Shown here: positions 16,260-26,397 of the stretch, in pieces
How the letters are laid out: each line of letters begins with the position of its first letter
How positions within the stretch are numbered: position 1 is the stretch's first letter
Origin: Ignavibacteriales bacterium
GTDB taxonomy: Bacteria > Bacteroidota > Ignavibacteria > UBA10030
DNA: 37,770 bases
Direction: 5' to 3'
NCBI GenBank assembly: GCA_016194505.1
Contig: JACQBK010000036.1
Location: 1-37,770, forward strand
Notes under the pieces: model-generated
What the model was told of the DNA's origin: nothing
The model's database searches: none
Seen by the model: only the letters and a program-made list of their open reading frames with translations
Program-made: the position numbers and the translations under genes

Positions 16260-17657
16260 ATGAATCATGAGATAGTCGAATCATTTGCACAAATGGTTCG
16301 TGAAAAAGGGATTGATAAGGATATCCTTGTTGGGATTGTCGAGGACATCTTCGGGATGATGGTCCGGAAAAAATACGGACCCGATGCGAAGTTCGATGTC
16401 GTCGTGAATATGGATAAGGGAGATATCGAAATCTACCTTGAGCGGCAAGTCGTTGAAGAAGTCGTTGACCCAATGACGCAGATTGATCGCAAAGAAGCTC
16501 TGCGAAAAACGGGCGAAGAGTTGGAAATCGGTGAAGATTGCGTTGAAATTGTGCCGCTTGCAAGTTTCGGACGGCGTCTTGTGGTCAGCGCAAAGCAGAA
16601 TTTGAATCAGCGCATTAAGGAGATCGAGCGCGAAGCCATTTACAACGAATATACCGCTTCACTCGGTGAGATTGTCGTGGGAGAAATTTACCAGATCCGA
16701 AAAGGAAAAGGTGAAATACTTGTTATCCACAATAAGAATGAGCTGATCCTTCCGCGCAGCGAACAAATCTACAAAGAGCGATATAAAAAAGGAGACACCA
16801 TTCGTGCAGTGGTAAAGGAAGTACGAAAAGGTGCTGGTAACCCCATCGTTATCATTTCCCGAACCGACCCGCAATTTTTGATCCGATTATTCGAAATTGA
16901 AATTCCTGAAATCTACGATGGCATTATTGAGATTAAAGGCATTGCACGCGAGCCGGGTGACCGTGCTAAGATTGCTGTTCTCTCTCATGATGACCGCATT
17001 GACGCTGTGGGTGCATGCGTTGGCATGAAGGGTGTACGCATTCATGCTATCGTTCGTGAATTGAATAATGAAAACATAGATGTCATCAATTACACGGATG
17101 ATCCGGTCACATTTATTACGCGAGCGTTAGCGCCTTCGAAACTTAAAGAAATTCAATTGAATAAAGAAGAGAAAAAGGCAACTATTACGGTTGCAGCCGA
17201 TCAAGTTTCTCTTGCTATCGGAAAAAACGGGCAGAACGTTCGCCTCGCCTCCCGACTGACTAAATTCGACATCCAACTGATTAAAGAGGGCGGTGAGGAG
17301 GAAGAATACGACATGGATCTTTCCGAGTTCAGAGAAGAGCTTGGCGATGTGTTGTTCCATAAATTTTTCGATGAAGAATATGAAACTGTTCGCGATGTTC
17401 TCGATACCCCGAGGGAAGAAATCATCGCTTCGCTCGGCATCGAAAAAGAAAAAGCTGACGAAATTTACGCTATGTTGAAGAAGGGCCTTGAAGAAGCGGA
17501 AATTGAAGATTCGGAAGAGGCAGGGGGTGAAGTTGCTGCTGCGAAGGGAACGAAAGAATCTCCTGCTGAAGAGACGAAAGCGGAGAGTGCTGCATCGGAA
17601 ACAACAAGCGATGCGGAATCCACTGAAACGCCTGAGGACGAGAAAAAGGAAAGCTAA
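16260..17657 (+). CDS. nusA: Transcription termination/antitermination factor NusA
   Basis: This 465-residue RNA-polymerase-binding factor modulates pausing, intrinsic termination and antitermination. The order seen is an N-terminal polymerase-binding domain (about residues 1-130), an S1 domain (about 135-200, GEIVVGEIYQIRKGKGEI) and two KH domains. The KH domains carry GACVGMKGVRIHAIVRELNN and VSLAIGKNGQNVRLASRLT. A helix-hairpin-like segment (about 375-425) and a glutamate/alanine-rich acidic tail follow. A strong Shine-Dalgarno GGAGG (16250-16254) selects the ATG at 16260. The tail is low-complexity and lacks the two acidic repeats of the E. coli protein. Confidence 0.97.
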   Translation: MNHEIVESFAQMVREKGIDKDILVGIVEDIFGMMVRKKYGPDAKFDVVVNMDKGDIEIYLERQVVEEVVDPMTQIDRKEALRKTGEELEIGEDCVEIVPLASFGRRLVVSAKQNLNQRIKEIEREAIYNEYTASLGEIVVGEIYQIRKGKGEILVIHNKNELILPRSEQIYKERYKKGDTIRAVVKEVRKGAGNPIVIISRTDPQFLIRLFEIEIPEIYDGIIEIKGIAREPGDRAKIAVLSHDDRIDAVGACVGMKGVRIHAIVRELNNENIDVINYTDDPVTFITRALAPSKLKEIQLNKEEKKATITVAADQVSLAIGKNGQNVRLASRLTKFDIQLIKEGGEEEEYDMDLSEFREELGDVLFHKFFDEEYETVRDVLDTPREEIIASLGIEKEKADEIYAMLKKGLEEAEIEDSEEAGGEVAAAKGTKESPAEETKAESAASETTSDAESTETPEDEKKES

Positions 17658-17703
17658 CATTTGTTAGTATGCCTGTTACCAAGCAATCAAATTTCGGAAT
17701 AGA

Positions 17704-20376
17704 ATGTCTGAAACGGCAGCCAAAAAAATAAAGATTTACAAGCTGGCAACGGAACTCAACCTTTCGAGTGAGACGATTATAGAGTTTCTCCATAAGAAAG
17801 GGTTTGAAGTGAAAAGCCACATGTCCACCGTCACTGACGATATGATGACGACGATCATGGGGCACTTCAAAAAGGACAAAGATGTTGCTGAACGACATCA
17901 GAGAAAACTGAATGAGTTCCGCTCTTCGCGAAAGAAAGAACCGAGTGAAAAGGCTGACAAAAAAGCGGCGCCGGAAGAAGAAGCGCATCCAGTTCAACCG
18001 TCAGTAGAAGGGCCTGTTGTCGTCCATGGAGCGGAGCAAGCGCTGCCTGAGGTCGCTGATGAGGCAACACCTGAGCCAGTGGTCGTATCGAAAGTTGCAA
18101 AGTCCAAGCAAGAACCAGTCACTGCGAAAGAAGTTCCGGTAGCGCCTCCCGGAGTTGAACTTGCGCCAGCAACAGAACAAGAGAAACCACAGAGGCTTTC
18201 TCCCGCAGAAAAGAAAAGACGCGGATTATCTCCGCTTGAACAAGCGCTTACGCGTCCACGCCGCGGCTTAACCATCAAGGGCAAAATGGAAATCGAGCCC
18301 GCTGCTGCAATACCCGTTGGAGCAGTTGAAGAAACGGATGAGGAAAAGAAAAAGAAGAAGAAGAAAAAGAAAAAAGTTCGTGAAGAGGCAAAAAAAGCCG
18401 GTGGCAAAGCACCTCCGGCTGATGATGAAGTAGAGTCAAAGAGCCGGAAGCGTAAAAAGATCCGTCACGCGGAAGTAAATGAACAAGAGGTCGAAAAGGC
18501 AATCCGAGAGACCTTGGCGGAGATGGATGATACGAGCGTCAGTGCTCGCGCCGCAATCAGAAAGAAAAAGAAAAAAGAGCGAGAAGAGGAAGAACAACGA
18601 ATTCAAGAAGAACTTGAACGCGGTAAAACACGAGTTCGAGTTACCGAATTTGTCACAGTGGGCGAGCTTGCTAATCTGATGCGTGTTTCCGTCGCTGAGG
18701 TTATCCAGAAGTGCATGGGGTTGGGCATCATGGTCTCAATTAATCAGCGCCTTGAAAAAGATACCATCACGTTGGTCGCAGATGAGTTTGGATTTCAAGT
18801 TGATTTCGAATCGGAGTTTACGGCTGATATTCTTACGGATACCGACGATGACCCTGAGTTATTGAAAGCAAGACCGCCTGTCGTTACCATCATGGGGCAT
18901 GTTGATCATGGTAAAACCTCATTGTTGGATTATATACGACGCGCGAATGTTGTTGCAGGCGAAGCGGGCGGCATTACTCAGCACATAGGTGCGTATGAGG
19001 TAACGCTGAATGACAGCAAACAGATTACATTTCTTGATACGCCGGGCCACGAGGCATTTACAGCAATGCGCGCTCGTGGAGCGCAGGTTACGGATATTGT
19101 CGTTCTGGTTGTTGCTGCCGATGACAACGTCATGCCCCAAACGGTGGAAGCGATTAGTCACGCGCAAGCGGCAGGTGTTCCCATTATTATTGCACTGAAC
19201 AAAATTGACAAACCCGAAGCCAATCCCGATAAAATTCGGCAGCAGCTTTCAGAAAAAGGGGTAGTTATAGAAGAATGGGGCGGAAAATATCAATCGGTGG
19301 AGTTATCTGCGCGCAGCGGAAAAAATGTTGACCAACTTTTGGAAAAAATATTGCTTGAAGCTGAGGTCCTTGATCTAAAAGCAAATCCCAACAGGCTGGC
19401 TCGCGGTGTTATTGTTGAAGCGGAGCTTGATAAAGGCAAAGGTATCGTTGGAACAGTTCTCGTCCAAAAAGGCTCACTACGAATTGGTGATTCATTTATT
19501 TGCGGAATTTGGAGCGGACGAGTCCGAGCTATGTTTGATGAACGAGGTCGGAGGGTTGAAGTTGCCCATCCTTCTCAGCCTGTTCAAGTTATCGGATTCG
19601 ATGGCATTCCTCAAGCAGGGGACGAGTTTGTTGTGCTGCTAGCAGAACGCGAAGCGCGCGAAATAAGCTTGAAGAGGCAACAACTTAAACGAGAGCAAGA
19701 TTTCCGCCAGCGCCGTATGATTACGCTGGATGATTTGTCGCAGCAGATCAAAGAAGGCCAAGTCAAAGACCTGCCCATTATTGTGAAAGGCGATGTGGAT
19801 GGTTCTGTTGAAGCTCTATCCGATTCGTTAATGAAACTTTCAACGAGTGAAGTCAAAGTGGTTGTTATTCATAAGGGTGTTGGAGGCATTTCGGAATCTG
19901 ACGTCCTTCTTGCCGCCGCATCGCGTGCGGTTATTGTCGGTTTCCACGTCAGACCCAATCTTAATGCACGTCGCTTGGCGGAGAGCGAAGAAGTGGATAT
20001 CCGTCTCTATAATATCATCTATGATGCGATTAACGAAGTGAAAAATGCACTCGAAGGTATGCTGACGCCCTCACTCTCTGAACAAGTGCTTGCAACCGTG
20101 GAAGTGCGTGATATTTTCAAAATGTCGAAAGTCGGCACGATTGCCGGATGCTTCGTGCAGGATGGGAAAATCATTCGAAATAATAAAGTTCGCATAGTTC
20201 GCGATGGCCTTGTGGTGTTTGATGGAGGTATCTCGTCTTTGAAGCGATTTAAGGATGACGTTCGCGAAGTCGAGCAAGGATTTGAATGCGGTCTCACATT
20301 GGACGGCTTTAATGACATTAAAGTCGGTGATGTGATCGAGGCATACACCATCGTCGAAACGAAACGAAAGTTGTAA
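17704..20376 (+). CDS. infB: Translation initiation factor IF-2
   Basis: This 890-residue GTPase brings initiator tRNA to the 30S subunit. An N-terminal IF2N-like segment (residues 1-50) is followed by a long charged linker with a run of ten lysines (215-224), then a second IF2N-like segment (about 315-365). The G domain has G1 GHVDHGKT (398-405), DTPGH (445-449) and NKID (499-502). Domains II-IV include the C-terminal tRNA-binding part, ending with [20 protein letters not shown]. The start ATG at 17704 lacks a clear Shine-Dalgarno site. The lysine/glutamate linker is normal for IF2 and not a sign of damage. Confidence 0.97.
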   Translation: MSETAAKKIKIYKLATELNLSSETIIEFLHKKGFEVKSHMSTVTDDMMTTIMGHFKKDKDVAERHQRKLNEFRSSRKKEPSEKADKKAAPEEEAHPVQPSVEGPVVVHGAEQALPEVADEATPEPVVVSKVAKSKQEPVTAKEVPVAPPGVELAPATEQEKPQRLSPAEKKRRGLSPLEQALTRPRRGLTIKGKMEIEPAAAIPVGAVEETDEEKKKKKKKKKKVREEAKKAGGKAPPADDEVESKSRKRKKIRHAEVNEQEVEKAIRETLAEMDDTSVSARAAIRKKKKKEREEEEQRIQEELERGKTRVRVTEFVTVGELANLMRVSVAEVIQKCMGLGIMVSINQRLEKDTITLVADEFGFQVDFESEFTADILTDTDDDPELLKARPPVVTIMGHVDHGKTSLLDYIRRANVVAGEAGGITQHIGAYEVTLNDSKQITFLDTPGHEAFTAMRARGAQVTDIVVLVVAADDNVMPQTVEAISHAQAAGVPIIIALNKIDKPEANPDKIRQQLSEKGVVIEEWGGKYQSVELSARSGKNVDQLLEKILLEAEVLDLKANPNRLARGVIVEAELDKGKGIVGTVLVQKGSLRIGDSFICGIWSGRVRAMFDERGRRVEVAHPSQPVQVIGFDGIPQAGDEFVVLLAEREAREISLKRQQLKREQDFRQRRMITLDDLSQQIKEGQVKDLPIIVKGDVDGSVEALSDSLMKLSTSEVKVVVIHKGVGGISESDVLLAAASRAVIVGFHVRPNLNARRLAESEEVDIRLYNIIYDAINEVKNALEGMLTPSLSEQVLATVEVRDIFKMSKVGTIAGCFVQDGKIIRNNKVRIVRDGLVVFDGGISSLKRFKDDVREVEQGFECGLTLDGFNDIKVGDVIEAYTIVETKRKL

Positions 20377-20388
20377 GGAAATTTAGCT

Positions 20389-20748
20389 ATGTCCGTACGA
20401 GTCGAAAAAGTCTCGTCTCTTGTCAAAGAGCTTGTGAGCGAGATTTTCCAACAAAATTTTAGCATGGAAGAGTACGGGTTGGTGACGGTGACGGAAGTCC
20501 GCATGAGTCCCGACCTAAAGATCGCTAAAATCTATGTCAGCATTTTTGGCGATGCCGAACGAAAGGAAAAAACGCTCGGGTTACTTGAAGGGCAAAAAAA
20601 ATTCGTCCGCTCGGAGCTTGGTCATGATCTACATTTGAAATTTACTCCGTCGTTATCGTTTTACCTTGATGAAACGCTTGACCGTGCGATGAAGCTCGAA
20701 AACATTTTTAATAAAATTCACAAGGGTTCATCAGAAAATAATCAGTAA
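20389..20748 (+). CDS. rbfA: Ribosome-binding factor A
   Basis: This 119-residue KH-like protein binds the 30S subunit and helps 16S rRNA 5'-end maturation. Family segments seen are VSSLVKELVSEIFQQNF, LVTVTEVRMSPDLKIAKIYV (with the central strand) and LHLKFTPSLSFYLDETLD near the C-terminus. It lies 12 bases after infB and 10 before truB, the classical order. Confidence 0.95.
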   Translation: MSVRVEKVSSLVKELVSEIFQQNFSMEEYGLVTVTEVRMSPDLKIAKIYVSIFGDAERKEKTLGLLEGQKKFVRSELGHDLHLKFTPSLSFYLDETLDRAMKLENIFNKIHKGSSENNQ

Positions 20749-20758
20749 TCATTCTGCT

Positions 20759-21493
20759 ATGGAGCAAATTCAACAGCGCATATTTGATTTTAACGGTGAG
20801 GGAGAGATGCTGCTTGTTGATAAGCCGCTTGACTGGACTTCGTTTGACGTCGTTAAGAAAACACGGGGCATATTTCACATAGCAAAAGCAGGTCATGCTG
20901 GGACGCTCGATCCCAAAGCGACAGGGTTGTTGATAATTTGCACGGGAAAGAAAAGAAAAAGCATAGACCAATTCGTAGGACTCGAAAAAGAATATACCGG
21001 CGCATTCGAATTAGGAATCTGCACGGCAAGTTACGATACGGAAACTGCAGTCATTGAGCGGAAAGAATATGCGGACGTAACGATGGAACGTCTTCAGGCT
21101 GCAACAAGTTCGTTTGTCGGCAAACAACTGCAGACTCCGCCGATGTATTCAGCAGTCAAATTCCAGGGCAAGCCGCTGTATAAATATGCTAGAAAAGGAC
21201 GAACGATCGAGCGCGCGCCGAAAGAGATTGAAATCTCGCAGTTTGATATTCTCTCGTTCGCCGCGCCCGCTGTTGAATTTCGCGTCGTCTGCTCGAAAGG
21301 AACATACATCCGCACATTGGTTAATGACGTGGGGGAGAAACTTGGATGCGGAGCTTTGTTGACATCGCTCCGTCGGACTCGTATCGGATCATATCATGTT
21401 GCAGACGCGCTAACGATGGAAAAATTGGAAGCATTGCGGGGTGAGCTTAGTGCTCATCATCAGATACTCGATGAAGATTGCGTACCAGCTTAG
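20759..21493 (+). CDS. truB: tRNA pseudouridine(55) synthase
   Basis: This 244-residue enzyme makes pseudouridine 55 in the T-loop of tRNAs. The catalytic aspartate is D51 in HAGTLDPKATGLL. The segments LVDKPLDWTSFDVVKK (19-34) and PPMYSAVKFQGKPLYKYAR are family hallmarks, and CSKGTYIRTLVNDVGEKLGC is motif III. The C-terminal PUA domain found in longer homologues (about 300 residues) is absent, as in many short TruB proteins. Its end overlaps ribF by 23 bases. Confidence 0.96.
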   Translation: MEQIQQRIFDFNGEGEMLLVDKPLDWTSFDVVKKTRGIFHIAKAGHAGTLDPKATGLLIICTGKKRKSIDQFVGLEKEYTGAFELGICTASYDTETAVIERKEYADVTMERLQAATSSFVGKQLQTPPMYSAVKFQGKPLYKYARKGRTIERAPKEIEISQFDILSFAAPAVEFRVVCSKGTYIRTLVNDVGEKLGCGALLTSLRRTRIGSYHVADALTMEKLEALRGELSAHHQILDEDCVPA

Positions 21494-22409
21494 CGATATT
21501 ATATATGAAAAAAATTCCGTCGTGACCGTTGGGTCATTCGACGGAGTGCATCTGGCGCATCGCGAGGTGCTCGGAGAGGTCGTTCGGCTTGCGCAAAGCC
21601 GAAAAGGTCGCAGCGTTCTTGTTACGTTTGATCCTCATCCCAAAGAAGTCGTAACGGGCAAGCCGGTTCCGCTTCTTACGACTCTGGAAGAGCGAGTGCA
21701 GTTGTGCAGCGAATTGGGAATTGATTTGTTCTTTGCAATACCGTTTACATACGAGTTTTCCCGCCAGACGTCGCGAGAGTTTTACATACGCTACCTTGTT
21801 CAACGGATCGGTGTCAGCGAAGTGGTCGAAGGCTTTGACCATCATTTTGGAAGGGATCGTGAGGGCAGCGTAGAAGATATGCTGAAGCTGGGCAAAGAGT
21901 TTGAGTTTTCCGTGGTTGCCATGAAGCCGGTCTATGTTAAAAACGAGCTGGTAAGCAGCACGGGAATCCGCAAGCATCTTATCGCCGGTAATATCGAACG
22001 CCCGGCAGATTTGCTCGGCAGACCGTATAATCTTGGGGGCACTGTTGTAAAAGGAGATGGGCGGGGTAAAGCTCTTGGCTTCCCGACCGCCAATATCCGC
22101 TTGTCATCGGATAAAAAACTTATTCCGCAAAACGGAATTTATTTCGTGCGAGTGCTTGTTGGAAATCGTGAACAGTACGGTATGGTCAGTATCGGTGTGC
22201 GGCCGACATTCCACGAAAACGGAGCGCGGACGGTTGAAGTGAATATTTTGAATTTCCAGGATGAGATTTACAACCAAACTATTGAACTATATTTTTTGAA
22301 ACGATTGAGAGACGAGTTGAAGTTTAACTCTGCCGATGAACTTATACGCCAAATGAATCGGGATAAGGAAGAAAGCTTGAAGTTGCTTGCCGCAATGAGA
22401 TCAGCGTAA
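21471..22409 (+). CDS. ribF: Bifunctional riboflavin kinase / FAD synthetase
   Basis: This 312-residue enzyme makes FMN from riboflavin and then FAD. The N-terminal adenylyltransferase domain has TVGSFDGVHLAH (residues 19-30), with the HxxH-type nucleotide motif H27/H30, and VSSTGIRKHL (161-170). The C-terminal kinase domain begins near 188 and has GRGKALGFPTANIR (197-210). ATG 21471 lies within truB; starting further upstream would only add residues from overlapping truB sequence. It supplies flavin cofactors and is a usual member of this operon. Confidence 0.95.
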   Translation: MKIAYQLSDIIYEKNSVVTVGSFDGVHLAHREVLGEVVRLAQSRKGRSVLVTFDPHPKEVVTGKPVPLLTTLEERVQLCSELGIDLFFAIPFTYEFSRQTSREFYIRYLVQRIGVSEVVEGFDHHFGRDREGSVEDMLKLGKEFEFSVVAMKPVYVKNELVSSTGIRKHLIAGNIERPADLLGRPYNLGGTVVKGDGRGKALGFPTANIRLSSDKKLIPQNGIYFVRVLVGNREQYGMVSIGVRPTFHENGARTVEVNILNFQDEIYNQTIELYFLKRLRDELKFNSADELIRQMNRDKEESLKLLAAMRSA

Positions 22410-22480
22410 AGCTGACAGGAAAAGAAATTATCTTCATCAAATAGTTATTCACACTTTTATTTTATATACAAGGAGCATCC

Positions 22481-22750
22481 ATGCTTATTACAAAGGAACA
22501 AAAGCAAGAACTCATTAAGAAATACGGAAAAGGTCCTACGGACACAGGAACACCGGAAGTCCAAATTGCGCTTATTACAACGCACATTAACGCGTTATCC
22601 CCGCATTTGGATACCCACAAGAAAGATCATCACGGACGGCTCGGCTTGCTCAAATTAGTAGGTAAGCGGAGACGGCTGCTCGATTATCTTGTGAAAAAGG
22701 ACATCAATCGTTATCGTAAAATTATCCAAGAACTCGATATTCGTAAGTAA
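22481..22750 (+). CDS. rpsO: Small ribosomal subunit protein S15
   Basis: This 89-residue protein is the standard S15 length. It binds 16S rRNA and forms bridge B4. Family blocks seen are the N-terminal [20 protein letters not shown], the loop [20 protein letters not shown] and the C-terminal [21 protein letters not shown] clear Shine-Dalgarno site AAGGAG (22470-22475) precedes the ATG. The rpsO-pnp order is conserved across bacteria, and S15 often controls its own translation; no leader pseudoknot was established here. Confidence 0.97.
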   Translation: MLITKEQKQELIKKYGKGPTDTGTPEVQIALITTHINALSPHLDTHKKDHHGRLGLLKLVGKRRRLLDYLVKKDINRYRKIIQELDIRK

Positions 22751-22831
22751 AACCAATTTTTTCTTTCCAGTACTTTCTCTTTAAATAAGATTGTGCTGTT
22801 GAGATGTTCATTTAAGAAAGACTCTATTATT

Positions 22832-25000
22832 ATGATAGTTACTAAAAGCATTGATCTTGGTGGCAAGACATTTTCTTTCGAAACGGGCCATTTAGCAAAA
22901 CAAGCGGATGGCTCTGTGATGGTGCGTTATGCAGATACCATGGTGCTTGCCGCTGTTGTAAGCGCGAGAGAAGCAAAAGAGGGGCAAGATTTTTTCCCTT
23001 TGCAGGTTGAGTATCGCGAAAAAACTGCCGCTGCGGGAAAAATTCCGGGCGGGTTTTTTAAGAGGGAAGGGCGGCCAACGGAAAAAGAAGTGCTCTCCTC
23101 CCGTCTTATTGATCGACCGATACGACCAATGTTTCCTAAAGATTATTTCAACGAAACGCAAGTTTTGGTTACTGTGTACTCATCGGATATGCAGCACGAT
23201 GCCGATGTTCTCGGCGCGTGTGCCGCTTCCGCCGCGTTGATGGTTTCCGACGTTCCCTTCGACGGACCGATTGCTGAAGTTCGCGTCGGACGAGTTGACG
23301 GAAACTTTATCATCAACCCCACATTCTCCGAACTCGAAAAAAGTGACCTTGATGTCACTGTTGCCGGCACGGATGACTCCATCGTTATGGTGGAAGGTGA
23401 ATCGCGCGAAATCTCGGAAGCTGACATGCTTGCCGCGCTGAAGTTTGGACATGAATCTATTAAAATTCTTTGTAAGACTCAGTCAGAGTTGGCGCAGGAA
23501 ATCAAGAAAGCGAAACGGGCAATTATTACGCCGGAAATTCCTGCTGCACTTGTCGCTGACATCAAAGCCTTAGCTGAATCTAAGTTGAAACAGCTAAGTC
23601 GAACCGTACTTGCCAAAGAAGACCGCGCACAACAAACAGGGGCGGTGTATGAGGAAGTTGATAAGGCATTGGCTGAGAAGTATCCCGAAGCGACGGCTCT
23701 GATTCATGAAATTATACATGACATTGAAAAAGACGCAATGCGCTCAACGATTCTTAACGATGCGAAGCGCCTCGATGGCCGCGGATTACGGGATATTAGG
23801 TCCATTGCTTGCCAAGTTGGATTATTGCCTCGTACGCACGGCTCAGCTCTTTTTACGCGGGGCGAGACACAGAGTTTGACGACGGCTACTCTCGGAACCA
23901 AGCTCGACGAGCAGATTTTGGATGGGTTGCTTCCCGAGACAACGAAACGCTTTATGCTTCATTACAATTTTCCCCCGTTTAGTGTCGGTGAGGTTGGAAG
24001 GTTGGGAAGCACGGGCAGACGAGAAATAGGTCATGGTAATCTTGCAGAGCGGTCATTGAAAAATCTTATCCCCGCTGAAAGCGAGTTTCCGTACACCATT
24101 CGCGTCGTCTCTGACATTTTAGAGTCGAACGGCTCCTCTTCAATGGCGACGGTATGTGCGGGCACGCTTGCGTTGTTTGATGCGGGCGTTCCGCTCAAAC
24201 GACCGGTTGCCGGCATTGCTATGGGACTGGTAAAAGAAGGCGCAAAGGTTGCTATTCTAAGTGACATCCTTGGGAACGAAGACCATCTCGGCGACATGGA
24301 TTTTAAAGTTGCGGGAACGAAAGAAGGCATATCTGCTTTCCAAATGGATATTAAGATCAAGGGTATTTCATTTGAGATTATGGAACAAGCATTGGCTCAA
24401 GCAAAAGATGGTCGCTTGCATATCCTTGATGTGATGTCGCAAACGTTGAGCACCCATCGTTCGGACCTCTCGCAGTACGCACCGAGGCTCCAGACGGTTA
24501 AAATTCCGATTGATATGATCGGAGCATTGATCGGTCCCGGCGGAAAGAATATCCGCCAGTTGGTGAAAGACAGCGGCGCCGAAATTAATATCGAAGATGA
24601 CGGCACTGTAACAGTTGCGGCGGTCGAAAAAGAATCAGCAGATATAGCCCTTGCCGCAATTCGTCGTATGACCGAAATGCCGGAAGTGGGCAAGGTGTAT
24701 CGGGCGACCGTCAAGAAAATTATGGAGTTCGGGGCATTCGTGGAAATCCTTCCCGGTAGAGAAGGGCTGGTTCATATTTCTCAACTTGATGTCAATCGCG
24801 TTGAAAAAGTGGAAGACCTCGTAAAACTTGGTGATACGATCGAGGTGAAGCTGATGAAGATTGATTCAGAAGGCAGACTCAATCTCAGTCGCAAGGCGTT
24901 GCTTCCTGGAGGCGAAAATGCTCTCGAGGAGATGAATCGTCCGCGTAAAGAACGTTCCGATAGGGACAAACATAGAGGCGGCGGCGATAGACGACGCTGA
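22832..25000 (+). CDS. pnp: Polyribonucleotide nucleotidyltransferase
   Basis: This 722-residue phosphorolytic 3' to 5' exoribonuclease works as a trimer. It shows two RNase PH domains joined by a helical domain, the active-site stretch [18 protein letters not shown] in the second core, a KH domain (about residues 558-620, [16 protein letters not shown]) and an S1 domain (about 620-690, [20 protein letters not shown]). The tail is rich in arginine and lysine. ATG 22832 starts the conserved N-terminus ([17 protein letters not shown]); an in-frame TTG at 22793 is less likely. It is followed by the operon terminator. Confidence 0.97.
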   Translation: MIVTKSIDLGGKTFSFETGHLAKQADGSVMVRYADTMVLAAVVSAREAKEGQDFFPLQVEYREKTAAAGKIPGGFFKREGRPTEKEVLSSRLIDRPIRPMFPKDYFNETQVLVTVYSSDMQHDADVLGACAASAALMVSDVPFDGPIAEVRVGRVDGNFIINPTFSELEKSDLDVTVAGTDDSIVMVEGESREISEADMLAALKFGHESIKILCKTQSELAQEIKKAKRAIITPEIPAALVADIKALAESKLKQLSRTVLAKEDRAQQTGAVYEEVDKALAEKYPEATALIHEIIHDIEKDAMRSTILNDAKRLDGRGLRDIRSIACQVGLLPRTHGSALFTRGETQSLTTATLGTKLDEQILDGLLPETTKRFMLHYNFPPFSVGEVGRLGSTGRREIGHGNLAERSLKNLIPAESEFPYTIRVVSDILESNGSSSMATVCAGTLALFDAGVPLKRPVAGIAMGLVKEGAKVAILSDILGNEDHLGDMDFKVAGTKEGISAFQMDIKIKGISFEIMEQALAQAKDGRLHILDVMSQTLSTHRSDLSQYAPRLQTVKIPIDMIGALIGPGGKNIRQLVKDSGAEINIEDDGTVTVAAVEKESADIALAAIRRMTEMPEVGKVYRATVKKIMEFGAFVEILPGREGLVHISQLDVNRVEKVEDLVKLGDTIEVKLMKIDSEGRLNLSRKALLPGGENALEEMNRPRKERSDRDKHRGGGDRRR

Positions 25001-25021
25001 TCGTATTGTATGAAGTAATGC

Positions 25022-25077
25022 AATCCTCACACTGACGATTTTTACACTTTCGTAATGTTCACGTGTGGGGATTTTTT
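25022..25077 (+). terminator. Terminator of the rimP-pnp operon
   Basis: AATCCTCACAC (25022-25032) pairs with GTGTGGGGATT (25063-25073), 11 pairs with one G-U, and a T tract follows. The loop is long (30 bases), so folding may be slower than at a tight hairpin. aroA begins 12 bases beyond. Confidence 0.75.
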
Positions 25078-25089
25078 ATTTATTGATCT

Positions 25090-26373
25090 ATGGAACAGAA
25101 AATACAACCTGCGAAAAGAATTCGTGGAACGGTTTCAGTGCCGGGAGATAAATCCATTTCTCACCGCGCTTTGATGATTGGCGCCCTTGCTGATGGCGTG
25201 AGCGAAGTAAAAGGTCTTTCGAATGCCGCTGACCCAAACAGCACGTTAACATGCCTTCAAGCATTAGGCGTTGAGTTTAAGCAGGATGGTGAGTTGTTAA
25301 AAATTACCGGAAAAGGTTTGCGGGGGTTGCGTCAACCAAAAACGGCGCTTGATGCAGGTAATTCCGGAACGACTATGCGTCTTCTTTCCGGCATTCTCGC
25401 AGGACAAAATTTTAATTCTGAGTTGATTGGCGATGAATCTCTCAATCAAAGGCCTATGAAGCGCATTCTCGATCCGCTTTCTCTTATGGGCGCACACATA
25501 GAGGCAACGGAGAAGTTTACAGCGCCTTTGAAGATTCGTAGTTCCTATCCATTAAAACCGATTGATTATAATATGTCGATTACAAGCGCGCAGGTGAAAT
25601 CGGCAATTCTTTTTGCAGGTTTGAACGCACAAGGAGAAACTACTGTACGGGAGAAAGTTTTAACACGCGATCATACGGAAAGAATGCTCGGATTAAACAC
25701 GGTTCGTGCACAAGACTCCTTCACTACTACTGTACAAGGAGGGATGAATATTGCGCTAAAGCAATTTGTTGTTCCCGGAGATATTTCTTCCGCCGCGTTT
25801 TTAATTGCGGCTGGGCTTATAGTTCAAGATTCTGACTTAGTCGTTCAGAAGATCGGACTTAATCCGACAAGAACGCGCGTACTTGATATATTCCGTTCAA
25901 TGGGAGGCATTATAGAAATCCTTGATGTACGTCTTATCAGTGGCGAGCCAATTGGCGATATTCGTGTTCGCAGTTCTCATCTCTCGGGGTCGTTGACCTT
26001 GAGTGGTGCGCTTGTAGCGGAACTTATAGATGAGATTCCCATTCTTGCGATTACTGCCGCATGTGGCAAGGGAACATTCACGCTACGCGATGCAACAGAT
26101 TTACGTCATAAAGAATCCGATCGGATCCATGCGTTGGTGAACAATCTTCGCGCAATGGAAGTTGATGTGGAAGAGTATCTGGACGGGTTTGCATTTGAAA
26201 GCAAAAACCCCTTAATTGGCACAAAAATTGATAGCGTGAAAGACCATCGCATTGCAATGGCGTTTGGTGTTGCAGGGCTAGCAGCAAAAGGTGAAACCGC
26301 TATCGCAGATGCTGATTGCGTTGATATTTCTTTTCCAGGTTTCTGGCAAATTCTTCATACAATTTGTAACTAA
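25090..26373 (+). CDS. aroA: 3-phosphoshikimate 1-carboxyvinyltransferase (EPSP synthase)
   Basis: This 427-residue enzyme of the shikimate pathway transfers enolpyruvyl from PEP to shikimate 3-phosphate. The N-terminal signature PGDKSISHRAL (residues 18-28) includes K21, S22 and R26 of the active site; the second block is GNSGTTMRLLSGIL, and the segment DATDLRHKESDRI is typical of the C-terminal half. It lies just after the pnp terminator and has no Shine-Dalgarno site. With trpE and trpG elsewhere in the window it contributes to aromatic amino acid synthesis, but the genes are not linked. Confidence 0.96.
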   Translation: MEQKIQPAKRIRGTVSVPGDKSISHRALMIGALADGVSEVKGLSNAADPNSTLTCLQALGVEFKQDGELLKITGKGLRGLRQPKTALDAGNSGTTMRLLSGILAGQNFNSELIGDESLNQRPMKRILDPLSLMGAHIEATEKFTAPLKIRSSYPLKPIDYNMSITSAQVKSAILFAGLNAQGETTVREKVLTRDHTERMLGLNTVRAQDSFTTTVQGGMNIALKQFVVPGDISSAAFLIAAGLIVQDSDLVVQKIGLNPTRTRVLDIFRSMGGIIEILDVRLISGEPIGDIRVRSSHLSGSLTLSGALVAELIDEIPILAITAACGKGTFTLRDATDLRHKESDRIHALVNNLRAMEVDVEEYLDGFAFESKNPLIGTKIDSVKDHRIAMAFGVAGLAAKGETAIADADCVDISFPGFWQILHTICN

Positions 26374-26397
26374 CCATTTGATAAGAGGAGGCACGTC

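Noticed and set aside
18343-18376. A-rich run in infB as a possible slippage or recoding site
   Set aside because: The frame is continuous on both sides, and a lysine-rich linker is normal for IF2.
22445-22468. Internal promoter in front of rpsO with TATATA as -10
   Set aside because: No -35-like hexamer stands 16 to 18 bases upstream, so the AT-rich stretch is more likely a translation leader.
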